Shown here: positions 12,501 to 23,961 of the stretch, one piece after another | How positions within the stretch are numbered: the stretch's first letter is position 1 | Layout of the letters: every line of letters begins with the position of its first letter | Assembly (NCBI RefSeq): GCF_018873765.1 | Contig: NC_057921.1 | Coordinates: 64,593,557-64,657,556, forward strand | Direction of reading: 5' to 3' | DNA length: 64,000 nucleotides | Source of the DNA: Telopea speciosissima | Lineage: Eukaryota; Streptophyta; Magnoliopsida; Proteales; Proteaceae | Program-made: the position numbers and the translations under genes | Notes under the pieces: model-generated | Databases searched by the model: none | Told to the model about the DNA's origin: nothing | What the model saw: the letters and a program-made list of their open reading frames with translations, nothing else

Positions 12501-15500
12501 ACGGATCGGATTCGGATCGGATACGGATCGGATGTGATCGAATCGGATACCTCTAAACGGATTCGATGCGGATCGATTCGGATTTTTGACCATCCGTTAC
12601 ATCTCGCCTTGTGTAACCGGACCTTCCTCCCTAGTGGATACAATTCCTCTCAATCCATATCTCTTAGATCATGATTCTCTTTTCATCATATTCTAGAACC
12701 TATTGAATCTTAAAAATCGCAACATCATTATTTATTTAATTTTTATTATTAAGTATTCGATTTTTGGACGATTTTAATCGAGTATTCGGATTATTTCCGG
12801 ATATCTCTAAACAATACGGATGCCCCTAAACGGACACGGATGCAGATTCGATTCGTTTCGTTATCCATTTACATCCCTACCTAGGCCCATAGCCATTAGC
12901 TAAACTAAACACAAAACAGTGGGCTACACAAGTGGTTAATAGGTTTTTTTTTTTTTTTTTTTTTACCCAGGAGGTTAAGGCCAATATCTGACCCTACTCT
13001 AACCCTGTATCCAATGAATTATCCAGATTGGTCATGTGATCTCTTCCAAGTGGCTGACGGACAGACCCATTGTTAGTAGTTAACAAGAAACCAGATAAAC
13101 TTATCAAATTGGGCTTTGAGAAAAGACCTCTATTTGCCTTCGGGTTTTCGCAACATCTAGAGGACATGTAGCAGCAGCAGCAAGGCTACCAGCAGCAAAA
13201 CCTGCAGCAAAATTTGCCCCGAGGATACTTGCTGCATTGGCTTCTTCACCCACCAGACCAAGAAGGGTTCTCCTAATCTGTAAATAATAATAAATAAATA
13301 AATAAATAACATCAAATGGAATAAATATAAAATAAAATCATGAGAAATGATAACTACATCCATGGAACTGCTTTTAAGAATGAAATCTCACTGGCTCTAA
13401 TGTTGACCAGCAAATTGCGGAGAAGGGAACATCACGAGCAAGTTGTGCTCCAACTCCAGTCCACAGGATGCGGTAGCTTTGCACTGCTTCCAACAGAAGA
13501 GGTCAATCAGAACATGCAATCAAATGTCACCCTTTTTGAACGAAGAGGAGAAGCATTTGGCAAGAAAGGAAGCTCATACAAATAATAACCTGATGAGGCC
13601 GTACAATGTAAGACTTCCAATCTATGACTCCTAGTGTGTAAATGTATGCCCGGTTCGTACCCATAAAAACATTTGTATATCCTCATAAAAGTATGTTACA
13701 GTCGTAGTCACAAGATTTTTTTACTGTAGAACCCATTGATGAGATACACCAAATGATTACTCCAGATGCCTTAGATAAGCACCACATGATGTCCCTGGTC
13801 TCCTCAAAAAGGCTAGCAGTGATTAACTAATCCCAATTGTCCTCTCATTTTACATGCGTAGTGGTTTTCCTACATTACCTAGAAAATTCATGTACACCCA
13901 GACTACCCATGTTGACATGATAGGATAAGGGTACGGGCATGAGATGTGTACCTTAGAAGCACCCAAAGTCAGATTCTCTGATATGGCTATGATTTATGAA
14001 GAAGAAGATTAAACGGACTTCTTTTGATACAATAACCCCCCCCCCCCCCAACATCAGTCCCAGTTTTTTAAATATTTTAGCAGAGTCCCCACTCCCCCAT
14101 ACCCATACTCAATTTTCTGCACATATCCCTGTATCAAATTTTTTGGGAAGAGGTGTATCGTACTCCTTGACATATACCTGTACTCCCATGTAACATGGTA
14201 ACTATCTTCAACCTACAAATGATACTTCCTGCTCATGAGAGGGTCTTACAACAAAGTCAAGGACTGCCCAAAATTTGAGGCAGATCCTGGGCTGGTAAGA
14301 ACCAAAGATCCAGTTGTGCAATCTCGCCATTTCCTTCAATACATTATTCACAGATGAATATTGAAAACCTATCCAATGGATGTTTAATTTATGGTCAGGT
14401 TATGTTGACAAGAGAGGACATGTAATTATCAGGCATAGATTATTTTACAATCATGCAAGAGCGTGCAAGGGAGTTACATACGAAGTAGCTGCCTATCGGA
14501 TGTCGACCAATCCAATTTCTTTTATTAATGCGTGCTTTTTTTATCCTGCTAAAAGACGTTTTAGTATAGTTGTCAGTTGTCACAGCATCTAGGCGACCAA
14601 GGCGCGTCGATGCCTTGACAACTATGCATTTTAGTTATTTACTTTAGACATAATCTTGAGTAATACTATACATTTCCGACTTAAATTTAGTGCTCATGTG
14701 CTTTATTCATACCTCACAAGAGGTATTAGACTTGTTGATTCTTCACTGGCTATCATAAACAAATTAAATTGCAGAAAACATTTTTGACCAGCATCGTAAA
14801 CAGATCTGAGTTCTAAGTCAGACAAAGAGGACAGACTGAAGCGCAAATATCAATCCAAAAAGAAAACTTACAGTTTTGGAAGTTATTACTTGAGCCTCTG
14901 ACAGGTGAGAGGACTCCATGGAGAGTCTTCCACACTCCTGGAGGCTTTGCGCCAATTTTCATCTCTTTGAATGCCTAATATCATAAATAGAATAACAAAT
15001 TAAGTAGCTCTCTCTCATAAACTGATTTTGGCTGCAAAATAGTATATAATTTAAATAAAGACTGACATTTAGAAGATCAAGTAAGCAAAGAAATAATTAT
15101 GGAAATACGAAAAACTTATGAATGGTACTTGTGATCCAATGAAATGCAAGAAATCCAATATGAAAATACTCTCTAGAAGAAAGAAAACAACATAGCAAAA
15201 CATATGGAAGTCCCTCGAAAATAGTTATAATGTGATTCTAATTTCCAGTAAGATAATTGCATCCCAACTAAATTTTTTACTCCTGTACTATTTCACAGAC
15301 CATTTTAGTCCTTTAGTGTTCCCACTAATAATGTACATACTATTATGGAGCATCAGTCTTGTAAACTGAAGGTCTGTAGTATGATTCAATATTAAAAAAA
15401 AAAAATTACATAGTATTAGGAATGATATTGAATGTAAAAGACTTTTCTGCTTGACAAAACACAAGTTCTAGAATATTCAAGTTCTCCATGCCCATTCAGG

Positions 15501-18500
15501 AATTGTTTATATCTATATGTACAGAAAATTACATTAAAAAATGTCAATACTAAATTACAAAGTGTGATACCTGCATTCGGGTTCTCGCAAGTTCAATAGG
15601 ATAGCAAGAAATGCAAGCTAATGAACGAGCTGCTGAGCCAGCAATTAAAGGGACATACGGTATCAAGTTTGGAGCATTCTGGGATGTAAATTCTTCAATC
15701 CAGTTGCGGAAAAGGTCGTAGCAAGGTAAGTATATCCCCACCTGCTCAAATATTTTAAAAAAGATTGATCATAAGAAGAAGAAGAAGAAAACTACCAGAA
15801 AACAAGTAACAAATGCAACAAAGAACTTACAGTTGGTATTGCCAATGCTAAACCTGCATTTGTGCCTCTCCACAGCCTTGTAAATCCCTCCTGCATAAAT
15901 CCTCTCAAGTTAAGCATCTGACAACCATTAAAGAAATGTGTGATAGAGACAAAGATGGGGAATTCCATAGATCATGAATCCTGCATTATAAAATTTTCTT
16001 TTTTTATTAACTGCTATATTGGTCTGTGCAGCATATTCTTACAAAATTTTCTATAATGGACTTTAATTTATGCTAGTAATTACCATCTTAACCCCATGCC
16101 AAGGTCGGTAAATGCCAGCCCAGCAGAATCAAGGGGTTGAACTGGGTCAAATCAAGTACAAGATGAATCTAGGTGCCTTTCCACTAATGCATTGTAATGC
16201 AACATTAGGACCTGTTTTGATAGTACTTGGTTATGGCTTTTGTTTTAAGTATTTTTCTTTGTAATGGACCCAACTATAAGGCCCAAATTTTAGGTCTTTC
16301 TTTTTTGGATAGGTAGGCCCCAAGGAGAGTTGAACTCATGACCTCTTAACTGTTAGGTGTTGGTCTTTTCCAACTGAGCTAATCCCTTGGGGTTCAAGTT
16401 TTAGGTCCATAAGAGGTACATGAATTTAGCCTTTTAATTAAGTAGTTAGTATGTTGTCAGGCCCTCTTTAAAATGAAGTATTGGGTTCCAAGTAAATTAT
16501 CACAGGTTAGATATATTAGAAGTTTTTATTTTTTTTTGGTCTTATTGATTTGGAAAGTAAGAGTCCAATGCAATCCCGGGTTCCAAAACCTAGGATTAGA
16601 TCGCTATGGGTCCACAAATAACGTGAATTGAACGAGTAATGGCAGTTTCATAGATATTCAGAAAGGTGCAATACCCTTTTGATAGAGACAAACCGAACTT
16701 GGAAGTAAGAGTAATTGAAGTTAAAGAGAAGGAGAAAACTAGAATTTAATTTCAGATTGGGGATAAAACAGAAAAACTTTTGGAACTAAGGACAATACTG
16801 TAATGTTAACACTTTTTTGGGAATCTCAGAATAGTTTGGGGGTAAAACAAAGACAAACTTTACTAGAAGGGCTTTTCTGAGAGATTAAATCTCAGCAGTA
16901 AAATGAAATATAAGATAATTTCAGATAAGGGGCTTTTAACTAACAGTTAAAGAAGCAATCCTTAGTTATAAATAACTAGAATAAATCACCCCCTACCTCC
17001 CAATCTGAAGAGTCCAGCGGTAACCCAACTTCGTTTCAGGTTTGATAACACAGTCAATATTAGACCGACCATCCGAGTGAGATTTTAGAGTAAATAATCA
17101 GGATATTGGTCTGGTCTGGTCTGATTTGGTTTTATCAGACATTGATTTACTCATGTAGATCCTGATTTTCTCTGATATTTAACCTGATTCTGTTTCTTCA
17201 TTATTCAATTAAGTTCTTTTGTTATTACTGATGCATGTATCACCCTAGGCCTGTTAGCAGCTTAACTGACCTAATTTTAATTTGGAGATTAGGGTTTCAG
17301 TTGTTGCATCATCCCCCTTCAGATGAGACCTAAAAACCCTAACATCATAGGCTCATAGCCAATAGCAAGTGGCATCAGAGGTAACACCAAATAACTTGTA
17401 AGATCTGCTCAGAATTTTTTTCTTTGGGGGGGGGTGTTTATGAATTAAAAGTTATGTTTTTATTCCCCATTTTCATTTTCAGTAACCTCCCTTCAGTAAT
17501 GAGCAAGTTACTCATATATAGATGTTGAACATCAGTACAAGATATTTAATTTGTTGTCCAATGGTTTATCTCTACTAGTCTAACCATCTAAAATTTTTCA
17601 CTCCAACTATTAAATTATTAAAGATTCAACTGGACACCAGACAAGGTTTCACTCTCTTCCGTTCATAATTATTTGTCCTTGCACCAGTCGAGGGAATCTA
17701 GGCCAAACTGCTCATATGCGTTCGTAGACAATATAAAACAGTGAGAGAGTCTTTTCTGCCTTTTCCTGTTATGCTGTTTGGCCAAGTCTTGATTAATAAC
17801 AACAATAAGTATAAATTCATTTTATGGTGAACAGAAGGCCTACAAACACCTTTGGATATCTCAGCTTTCTTATAGATAGTGTAATTTTCTATCGCACCAT
17901 ACCTGTCGTATGATCTTGTTGAAGACATCCAGCGTTCCTTTGTATTGAAAACAATCAGGAGGACAAACTGCTTCAGGACCAACCATTCCACCACGATTGC
18001 AATATGGAGAACATCTCAGATCTGAAAATAACTGTTGCAACATATTCCAAAGCCAAAATTATTAAAACCAGTGAAAACTAAAAGAGATAATGGCACTAGG
18101 TTCCAAGAGATGATGAATCTCCTTAATACAAATAGAAAATAAAACAAACATCAATTTATATTATTCATTGACAAGAAAGCGCAGATATTAGAGTTTGTCA
18201 ATTGGTTTTAGGTAAGTTCAGTTTAAGATATGGTCAAACAGAGACAGTAAAAAAGACACAGAACTTAAAAGGTTCGATACAGTAAAAAGAAGTATAACAA
18301 CAATTATAATAAAGATGTACTGTGCCAGATCAATGGAGGGAATCCTAAACCCCACAGATGTTCCAAACTACAATCCTCATTTAAGTCTGGCTTTATTCTC
18401 AGGCCAAATAATTTTTCTCCCCACTTTGTGCACACCACAAGAACAGATTTCCCTAGTACATCTATCCTCAATCACTCCCAGGTACACCACTGAAATAATT

Positions 18501-20123
18501 CTATAACTTAGTACCAAAAAAATATATAATTTTATAACTCAGAAAACACCTTCAACATTTACATATTATACATCTTCCTAATCCTCGTGCCCTTCTTCCA
18601 GATTTTTAGTTGAAAGGAAGCATCACTTGTCAACTCCAAGAATAAAGGATATTAAGCACCCATTGACAATATTACTCCCTCAGCATCAGTAGCAGATCAA
18701 TAGCATCGAAATTATCAATAGAATGACAAATCAAGGATCAGGAAAAGGTAAAACCTATTTCCATCACTAACAAGTGGTATCCATGTACTTCACCACATGG
18801 ATACATTATTCAAACATAGGATGTAATAAGAGCTAGTAATAGTACACGTTAACAGACCATTAACATGAATCTCTATGAATAATGATCAGCACAATTATTT
18901 TTAAAAGGTTAATGGTTAGAATTTGCTATCATTAGCACAGTATTAGTTAATAAATTAGTGTCAAATCAAAAGTGTATTAATAAAACAAATATTAAGTCAA
19001 GAGTGGGAAAAAAAGCCCCCATCACAGCTTTAAAAGAATGAAGTTAATGACACAATGTTCTTCCAAATCTCTTTCATGGCAAGTAAGCAAGATATTAGAT
19101 ATAATCACTCAAAAGAAATGAAATTCTGACTTCATCAAATATAGCTTCTTCCCAAGGAGATTAAAAACAAAATTGAACATATACCGTATTTGGTCCAAGA
19201 GAGGCCATACGGCCACTAACATGGTGCCTTGTACGCGAATAAGGAACTCCAGCAGCCTGTGCTTGCAACCTTGTCTGCGAATAGGTAAAGCATTAAAAAC
19301 AGATGCGATGCGGGAGTATAAGTTTACGACACCCTTTATGAATGATTAAAAGCTCTAAAAAGAACACAGTGCTCTTTTTTTTTTTTTTGGGTGTGTGTGT
19401 GAGTGGGGGCGGGGGGAGAGGAATCTTCACAGAAGCATCAAGTTTCCCATCAAGGGAATTAAGCAAATCAACAACCACCAAGTCTGAGAACAAAATACTG
19501 AATACCAAAAACCAACACTTAATAGATATAAAGATAAAGATAAATTCTTTTCGGGAAGAATCACATATCAAGCATCAAGATTTATATATAAAATTTAAAA
19601 ATAGTACAAATGGAAACTTAATTCTAATCCATTCCCTACAGAAAATAAAAAAGCAACGAAATACGGACCACAATTTAACATCATCATTGATAAGAACCAA
19701 AGGGAATTCACCGTATAAAATGCCACGGACGACAAAAAAAGGAAAATACTGGTTTTCTAAAGAGAAAATGAAAAAAAAATTCACAGAAAATAAGATATTG
19801 CATATCAAGAGAACCTGGGATAAGAAAATATAGCTACTTAAAATCTCAATAGGTGGAAAATAACAAAACCAAGTTACCTTTGCGACATCAAGGGGATTAA
19901 CGAGGATCGCGGATAGAACGGCGGCACCAGCAGCGGAGACAGCCCGTTCTCCGAAACTCAAATTGGTATCGGATAGGGTGTTAGAGCCGTGGGGTTCAGG
20001 AGGAGAAGCTTCCCCCCCTTCTGTGAACATGGCTTCCGACATGGAAGAAACGTTACCGTCGAAATCGACTCTCGACGCTGCGGCACTAATCCATGATGGG
20101 AGAGTATGCCTTGAGCCCACCAT
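9586..20123 (-). CDS. MTM1: Mitochondrial carrier, MTM1/SLC25A39-40 family, ten exons
   Basis: Exons on the minus strand, in order: 19878-20123, 19185-19274, 17903-18031, 15831-15890, 15571-15741, 14872-14974, 13392-13483, 13128-13277, 10780-10838, 9586-9718. All introns are GT..AG and the frame stays open for 410 residues. Three carrier repeats each hold a PX[DE]XX[KR] signature: PLDVAK (77-82), PIELAR (223-228) and PLDVAK (336-341). Between repeat helices 1 and 2 is a matrix loop with four cysteines, C119, C123, C135 and C139 (RCSPYC...CPPDC), the hallmark of the MTM1/SLC25A39 group. The protein should sit in the inner mitochondrial membrane. Yeast and Arabidopsis MTM1 are tied to manganese loading of superoxide dismutase; animal SLC25A39 is needed for mitochondrial glutathione import, so glutathione is a plausible substrate here. 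The start is the ATG at 20123, and the N-terminal 55 residues are Ser-rich and poorly conserved. Confidence 0.95.
10102..10151 (+). mobile_element. Ultra-short A-tract insertion between 17-bp direct repeats (site b)
   Basis: ATTATTGTCTACAATTT (10102-10118) and ATTATTGTCTACGATTT (10135-10151; one mismatch) flank the 16-nt insert GTTACC plus ten A. It lies in the last intron of the MTM1 gene. Confidence 0.6.
10874..11237. repeat. Tandem duplication, about 181-bp unit, in an MTM1 intron
   Basis: The stretch beginning TTTAGTAAAGAATAATTC at about 10874 is repeated from about 11055, both copies ending in a C-rich CCCCACTCT. The copies are about 95% alike, with small changes such as TTGCTGTGTCAG against TTGCATGTATCAG, so the duplication is fairly recent. 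It begins only some 35 bp upstream (in gene orientation) of the acceptor of the exon at 10780-10838 and so could affect its branch-point region. Confidence 0.85.
11324..11674. mobile_element. MITE interrupted by a LINE fragment
   Basis: The left end (CTCCGTTTGTTTCTGAGTAA, 11324 on) and the inverted right end (TTTTACGCTAAAACAAAC, ending about 11674) form imperfect terminal inverted repeats, with further pairing inside (GAAAATTTTAC, AAAGTTTTTC). The middle is occupied by a LINE piece at 11409-11592. Without that insert the MITE would be about 150 bp. It sits in the MTM1 intron 10839-13127. Confidence 0.65.
11409..11592 (-). mobile_element. 5'-truncated LINE, 16-bp target-site duplication
   Basis: TGTTTGTTTCCATTGA occurs at 11393-11408 and 11593-11608, exactly flanking the insert. 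The insert reads, on the minus strand, towards the LINE 3' end GGATCCATGTAACTGACCCC...GGGATGAGGCTAAG and a tail made of TTG units. A perfect 16-bp duplication indicates target-primed insertion into the pre-existing MITE. The same LINE family occurs at 585-1850, 21298-21341 and 39375-40100. Confidence 0.85.
11990..12250 (+). mobile_element. Possible LTR remnant
   Basis: GGGTTACTGGCGGTAGTTTG leads into a TATA-like GGTTATTATATATAG (about 12109-12123) and a pyrimidine-rich stretch with TTCTCTTCTTCTTCTATCG. This layout resembles a plant Copia LTR, but I found no matching second LTR, primer site or target duplication. Confidence 0.3.
12483..12887. mobile_element. Non-autonomous hAT-like element with 8-bp target duplication
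   Basis: CCTAGGCC at 12483-12490 and 12880-12887 flank an element of 389 bp (12491-12879). Its ends are inverted: TAGGGATGTAACGGAT on the left, ATCCATTTACATCCCTA on the right. An 8-bp duplication with TAGGG-type ends fits the hAT superfamily. The interior is built of GGATCGGATTCGGATCGGAT-like subrepeats near both ends and has no coding capacity. It lies in the MTM1 intron 10839-13127. Confidence 0.8.
12943..12964. repeat. Poly(T) tract
   Basis: A run of about 21 T near the donor-proximal part of the intron between MTM1 exons 8 and 9 (in gene order). Flanks do not form a convincing target duplication. Confidence 0.7.
14566..14625. mobile_element. 60-bp element with TAGTTGTCA inverted ends
   Basis: ATAGTTGTCA (14566-14575) is inverted as TGACAACTAT (14616-14625). 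The interior is GGCG/CGCC-rich (CTAGGCGACCAAGGCGCGTC). Relatives are at 26471-26606 and, degraded, at 36195-36233. It lies in the MTM1 intron between exons 7 and 6. Confidence 0.6.
16318..16392 (-). other. tRNA-like sequence, probably SINE head
   Basis: On the minus strand these 75 nt begin CCCCAAGG and end CCTTGGGG, an 8-bp perfect acceptor-like stem. TTAGCTCAGTTGG matches an A box and GAGTTCAACTC a B box. The D arm does not pair and the anticodon arm is poor, so I read it as a tRNA-derived SINE head or a tRNA pseudogene rather than a working tRNA. It lies in the MTM1 intron 15891-17902. Confidence 0.5.
18495..18542 (+). mobile_element. Ultra-short A-tract insertion between 17-bp repeats (site c, degraded)
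   Basis: ATAATTCTATAACTTAG (18495-18511) and ATAATTTTATAACTCAG (18526-18542; two mismatches) flank TACC plus a run of seven A and TAT. Same design as the other A-tract insertions, but older. Confidence 0.4.
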
Positions 20124-20580
20124 TCCTTTTGGATCCCCTCACTTCAATCCAAAACTTGAACCTCAAATAATTGAAGCAGCGGAAAAGGAAACGAAAAAGG
20201 CCAAAAAAAAAAAAACTTAAAAATGATGGATCGAATGGAAGGTAAAGAACGGCGACTTAGTTCTCCACAGGGACAAGAAAGAAAGAATTATAAAAAGAGA
20301 ACAACAAACGAAATCCAATAAGACTTGTGTGAATAAAAGAATAAAAATAATCCGAGAAAGTGGGAATCACCCCACTGAAATATAGGAATGGCTGAAGAGG
20401 CGAGCTTGATTCCTTACTTGGAATCACGAAAGGGAATAACACAAAGCAAGAGGGATTTTGATTAATGGCTTCCAACGAAAGAGATCCCTCAGCGATTTTG
20501 TGTTGAGATAAAGGGAGGAGGAGTGAGAGACATATTCATCTATAGAGACTAGAGAGAGAGGAGTTCCTGAAATGAATAAT

Positions 20581-20618
<38 letters not shown>

Positions 20619-20620
20619 TA
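20124..20620 (-). promoter_or_regulatory. Leader and proximal promoter of the MTM1 gene
   Basis: Upstream of the ATG at 20123 (minus strand) lies a leader of perhaps 400 nt. At 20583-20614 is an uninterrupted (GA)n run, which reads (CT)n on the gene strand; such pyrimidine tracts are frequent close to plant transcription starts. A weak TATA-like CTATAGATG lies near 20536-20546. Exact start unknown. Confidence 0.35.
20583..20614. repeat. (GA)n microsatellite
   Basis: About sixteen uninterrupted AG units in the promoter or leader of the MTM1 gene. It is long enough to be length-variable between individuals. Confidence 0.9.
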
Positions 20621-21297
20621 AGTTTCTAGGGTTTTCTACTGTGCTGATGGGCATGGAGATTGGAGAGTGGAGGAGAAGGCTGACTCGTGTTATAGAATTT
20701 AGAGCGCCAAACAATGAAGGGTCCTTTCTCAACTGATCTTCTAATTCTAACCAGAACGACAGACCCAGAGAGATTCCGATACCGGAAAACAAGTCCTTAC
20801 TCTAAATTTTGGGATTTGGATTTCTGGTGCAAGGTTCGGACTTCGGACTCGTTCCATATCCAACTGGGTTGGTTGGGTAGTCCGCTCCTTCTAGTGCCCA
20901 AGGCGTCATGGTAATCAAGTAATCAACTAATGATATAACGGCGGTGAAGGTAAAGTGGTAAACAACTAAATAAAACCGTCACTTGAATAACGTCGGCATC
21001 GCCGTCGCCGTCCCCGTAGAAAATTGGATCCAAACAAGATTGGTCGTTTATGTGTTCGAAAAGCTAATTCCGACGGTGAGGAGGAGTAAGACATTTCGAT
21101 TCCACACACAAGGGTAACCAACGACTGCCACATGTGAAGCTACAAAGACGTGAGGTTGCAGAATTTCTCGTGACAGCAGCTCATGTGGCTACAAGGGAGA
21201 ATGCCACGTGTTTTTGTTTACATTTTTTCTCCTTTTTATACATCCAGAGTTTGAAAAATGGGATCCGATCGCCCAACTCCAGGCGATCACACATGGG

Positions 21298-21341
21298 GCG
21301 GATCCTTTTCTAGGATAAGACTGAGTTGTTGTTGTTGTTGA
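21298..21341 (+). mobile_element. LINE 3'-end stub with (TTG)n tail
   Basis: GGCGGATCC, then CTAGGATAAGACTGAG and five TTG units. This matches the last 45 nt of the LINE family seen at 585-1850 and 39375-40100, so it is a very strongly 5'-truncated copy. Confidence 0.65.
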
Positions 21342-22084
21342 TCAATTCATATCAGATTTGATCAAGACTAACACATCTTGATCCAGATTCATATTTTTTA
21401 ATCTCACATAATGAGATGTAAGCCCACTTTGACTCTCTCTCTCTCTCTCTCTCTCATTTTGATCTAAATCGGCCACATGTGAATGATATCATTCTCTATA
21501 TAACTATTGGTGTAGCGTGTGTGTAAATTCTTCCCCACATTGGTATCGTGAGGAACCCCTTGATCACCTATCAAATTTTAATTCAAAAGAATCAACTATG
21601 TCACAAAGTAAGAGCATTAAGGTTGTGTCTTGTTTACCAAAAAAAATCCTATGTTTTTTTTATGAATTCTCGAAATAAATTATAGGCCTATGACGCATTC
21701 TGAGGTGATGAAAATAGTGTGGTATTCGTTCTCATTTCCAATTCTTAGGATGGGGTTGAGAATGGACCCAAGAGCTTGTTCTGCGTTCTCATTCTTGCAT
21801 CTTGCTTCGCTTTGATTGGTGGAGACGAAAGTACCAAAGCAACGTCTTTAGTATTGGTTTTGATATGAAAATGACGATGTTTGCAAGAATTGGAGCGGCA
21901 GTTGGTCTCAGCTTCAAATCCAAGACCTCGACCCCAATTTTCTTCTCAAACTCCATTAATCGGAATCTCTAACTCTTTTGAATCTAAGATCGCCTCGAAG
22001 TCGAAGTTTAAGGTGGTGCATGCAAGAGCTGAACTAGATGGTTGATCTTATTCATCATCTCCTGTTAGCATTATTAGACGACAA

Positions 22085-22246
22085 AGTTTTCCTCCACCCA
22101 TAGAAGATGGTTCACCCGTCCATCCTAGGGTTTACAAACTCATCCTAGAATTGTACTAAGTTTTAAAAATACCTCCCGATGCCTTCTTCCACCTATCCCA
22201 CATCCGCAGCGAATAGACTCCCATTCACTGCGGGTGGAGGGAAACT
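22085..22246. mobile_element. MITE, AGTTTTCCTCCACCC family (copy 1)
   Basis: AGTTTTCCTCCACCC (22085-22099) is inverted as GGGTGGAGGGAAACT (22232-22246), 14 of 15 positions matching. The 162-bp element is non-coding. Internal blocks (GATGGTTCACCC, CATCCTAGGGTT, ACTCCCATTCACTG) recur in other copies. Confidence 0.75.
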
Positions 22247-23402
22247 CAGATAATGGAGAACCTGCAGTTGGTGGTGGTTATCATTCAATTGCCTTCTACT
22301 GAATAAAAAAAACAAAACTGTTGCTGTGGGAGATTCCAGTTTTCTTCCACCTTTCCCAGTTCTTGAAAGCCTACTTCAAAAGCCTAGGAAGGAGTTCTTC
22401 TAATCAAAGGTTTCCTTTTGATGGGCCATGTGGCCAAGGGATCGTGCGGGTGGGATTAGGAAGATAGATTATGTTATTTTGTGAGGGAAATATAGCATCA
22501 TCACCACAATGAGCAGTGGGTTGAAATTCATTATAAAGTTCTCTTTGATCTTTATAGTCATCTGAATATAACAGGGTGTAAATTACAAACGACCAACAAC
22601 TTTTTCCCATCCCATGAGGTGTTTAATGAAATACTTGAGTATTCTATAATCAAGAAAGCATTTTAGTGAAGCCATATATACAAACAATATTTTCATTCTC
22701 ACTAAAAAAAATAAAAATACATTATGGATTATAAGAATGAGAATACGCACATGCTCAGAATGGAAATGTATACCAAACACAACTTAAAAATTCAAAATGT
22801 TTTTACAGATGAATTATGAATGTGCCAATATTTGAATTATGAATATGCCAATATTTGGACTACAATTCACAGAAAGAGGTATTTCAAGTTAAATTTGAAA
22901 TTAGAGACATGGTCAATCCAAACCATCTTGTAGTATCTAGAGGTTAGAATTGCCACATCATCCTTTTTCATGGCCCAACTAGGTGAATGCTGGTCCATTG
23001 ATTTCCATCTTGAGATGTAGTTCCAAGATATCTGCCCAAAAAAATACTAGAAGCCCATTTTATAACTTGAAAAGAAATTGCAAACTAAGTATTACTTCTC
23101 TAACTCCCAAAATCAGCACGAGTGAGCTCAACCATTCTCCCACCCTTACCCTTTTCCTTTTCCTGGCGGCACTAGAGCTTCACCATTTCATATGTTGAAT
23201 TTTTTTGCCAATCGAGTTTTGAAATCTTGCAGAATTAATTGTTGAGAAGATTTTAAAGGACAATATTTTGAGTTGTCCATAAGAAAGCCTATGGTTCTTA
23301 CTCTTTATTTTTAAGTTATTTTAACTTTTCTATAAGTTATTTTCAGATTAATTTGTAAACCAATTGTCAAAATAGAGATTCCACATATGATGCACATTAA
23401 AA

Positions 23403-23567
23403 AGTTTTCCTTCATTATGTGGTGAAGGTTCACCACACTATTCTAGGGTTCACAAATTACTAAGGATTTTAGTATATTCCACAAAATACCTTCTCAATAC
23501 CCTCCTGTGCGCATCTGAAGCCCTGTGATGCATGGATTCCCATTCATTGTGACCTCTAAGGAAAACT
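23403..23567. mobile_element. MITE, AGTTTTCCTCCACCC family (copy 2)
   Basis: AGTTTTCCTT (23403-23412) is inverted as AAGGAAAACT (23558-23567). Inside are GAAGGTTCACCACAC, ATTCTAGGGTTCACAAA and GGATTCCCATTCATTG, aligned with copy 1. Length 165 bp. Confidence 0.75.
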
Positions 23568-23857
23568 CGGTCCAAAAATTTATTATTAAAACGACTGCAA
23601 CTACAATGCTATAAACTTGAGCAACATCTAAGAATTCGTGTCAGATATATATGGAGGTAAAGATCCCCATGGAGAGGCAGGAGGTCCAACAAACTAGAAT
23701 CTAACATATCCAAATAGCTTGAAATGGGAGAAGAAAAAGTGGCCTACGATCAAAGAAATGGAAGTTTGACTCTGCTGTAAAGAATTAAGGTTGAGACACA
23801 GAAACTGAAACCATGGTAATGAGGGTTCTATCGGGAAGACTTTAGAGTCAAAGAAGA

Positions 23858-23961
23858 AAACCATCAGATATCCACAACAGCAACTTCAATTGTACCATTT
23901 GAACGCTCCAAACCATCAGATATCCACAACAGCAACTTCAACTGCACCATTTGAACGCTCC
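23858..23961. repeat. 52-bp tandem duplication
   Basis: AAACCATCAGATATCCACAA starts at 23858 and again at 23910; the two 52-bp units differ at two positions near their middle. It lies about 340 bp downstream of the CHCH gene's stop codon, perhaps in its 3' UTR. Confidence 0.85.

Noticed and set aside
12437..12643. 68-codon minus-strand frame rich in RIR and SD repeats
   Set aside because: It is produced by the GGATCGGAT subrepeats at the end of the hAT-like element.
16318..16392. Functional tRNA gene
   Set aside because: The acceptor-like stem and B box are good, but the D arm does not pair and the anticodon stem is poor, so it was described only as a tRNA-like sequence.
17365..17385. TGGCATCAGAGG as a third tRNA-Met primer-binding site
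   Set aside because: It has a mismatch in the core and I found no pair of LTR-like repeats around it.
19342..19833. 163-codon plus-strand open frame
   Set aside because: It lies in the first intron of the MTM1 gene, is AT-rich and Lys-rich from A-runs, starts in low-complexity sequence and shows no domain.
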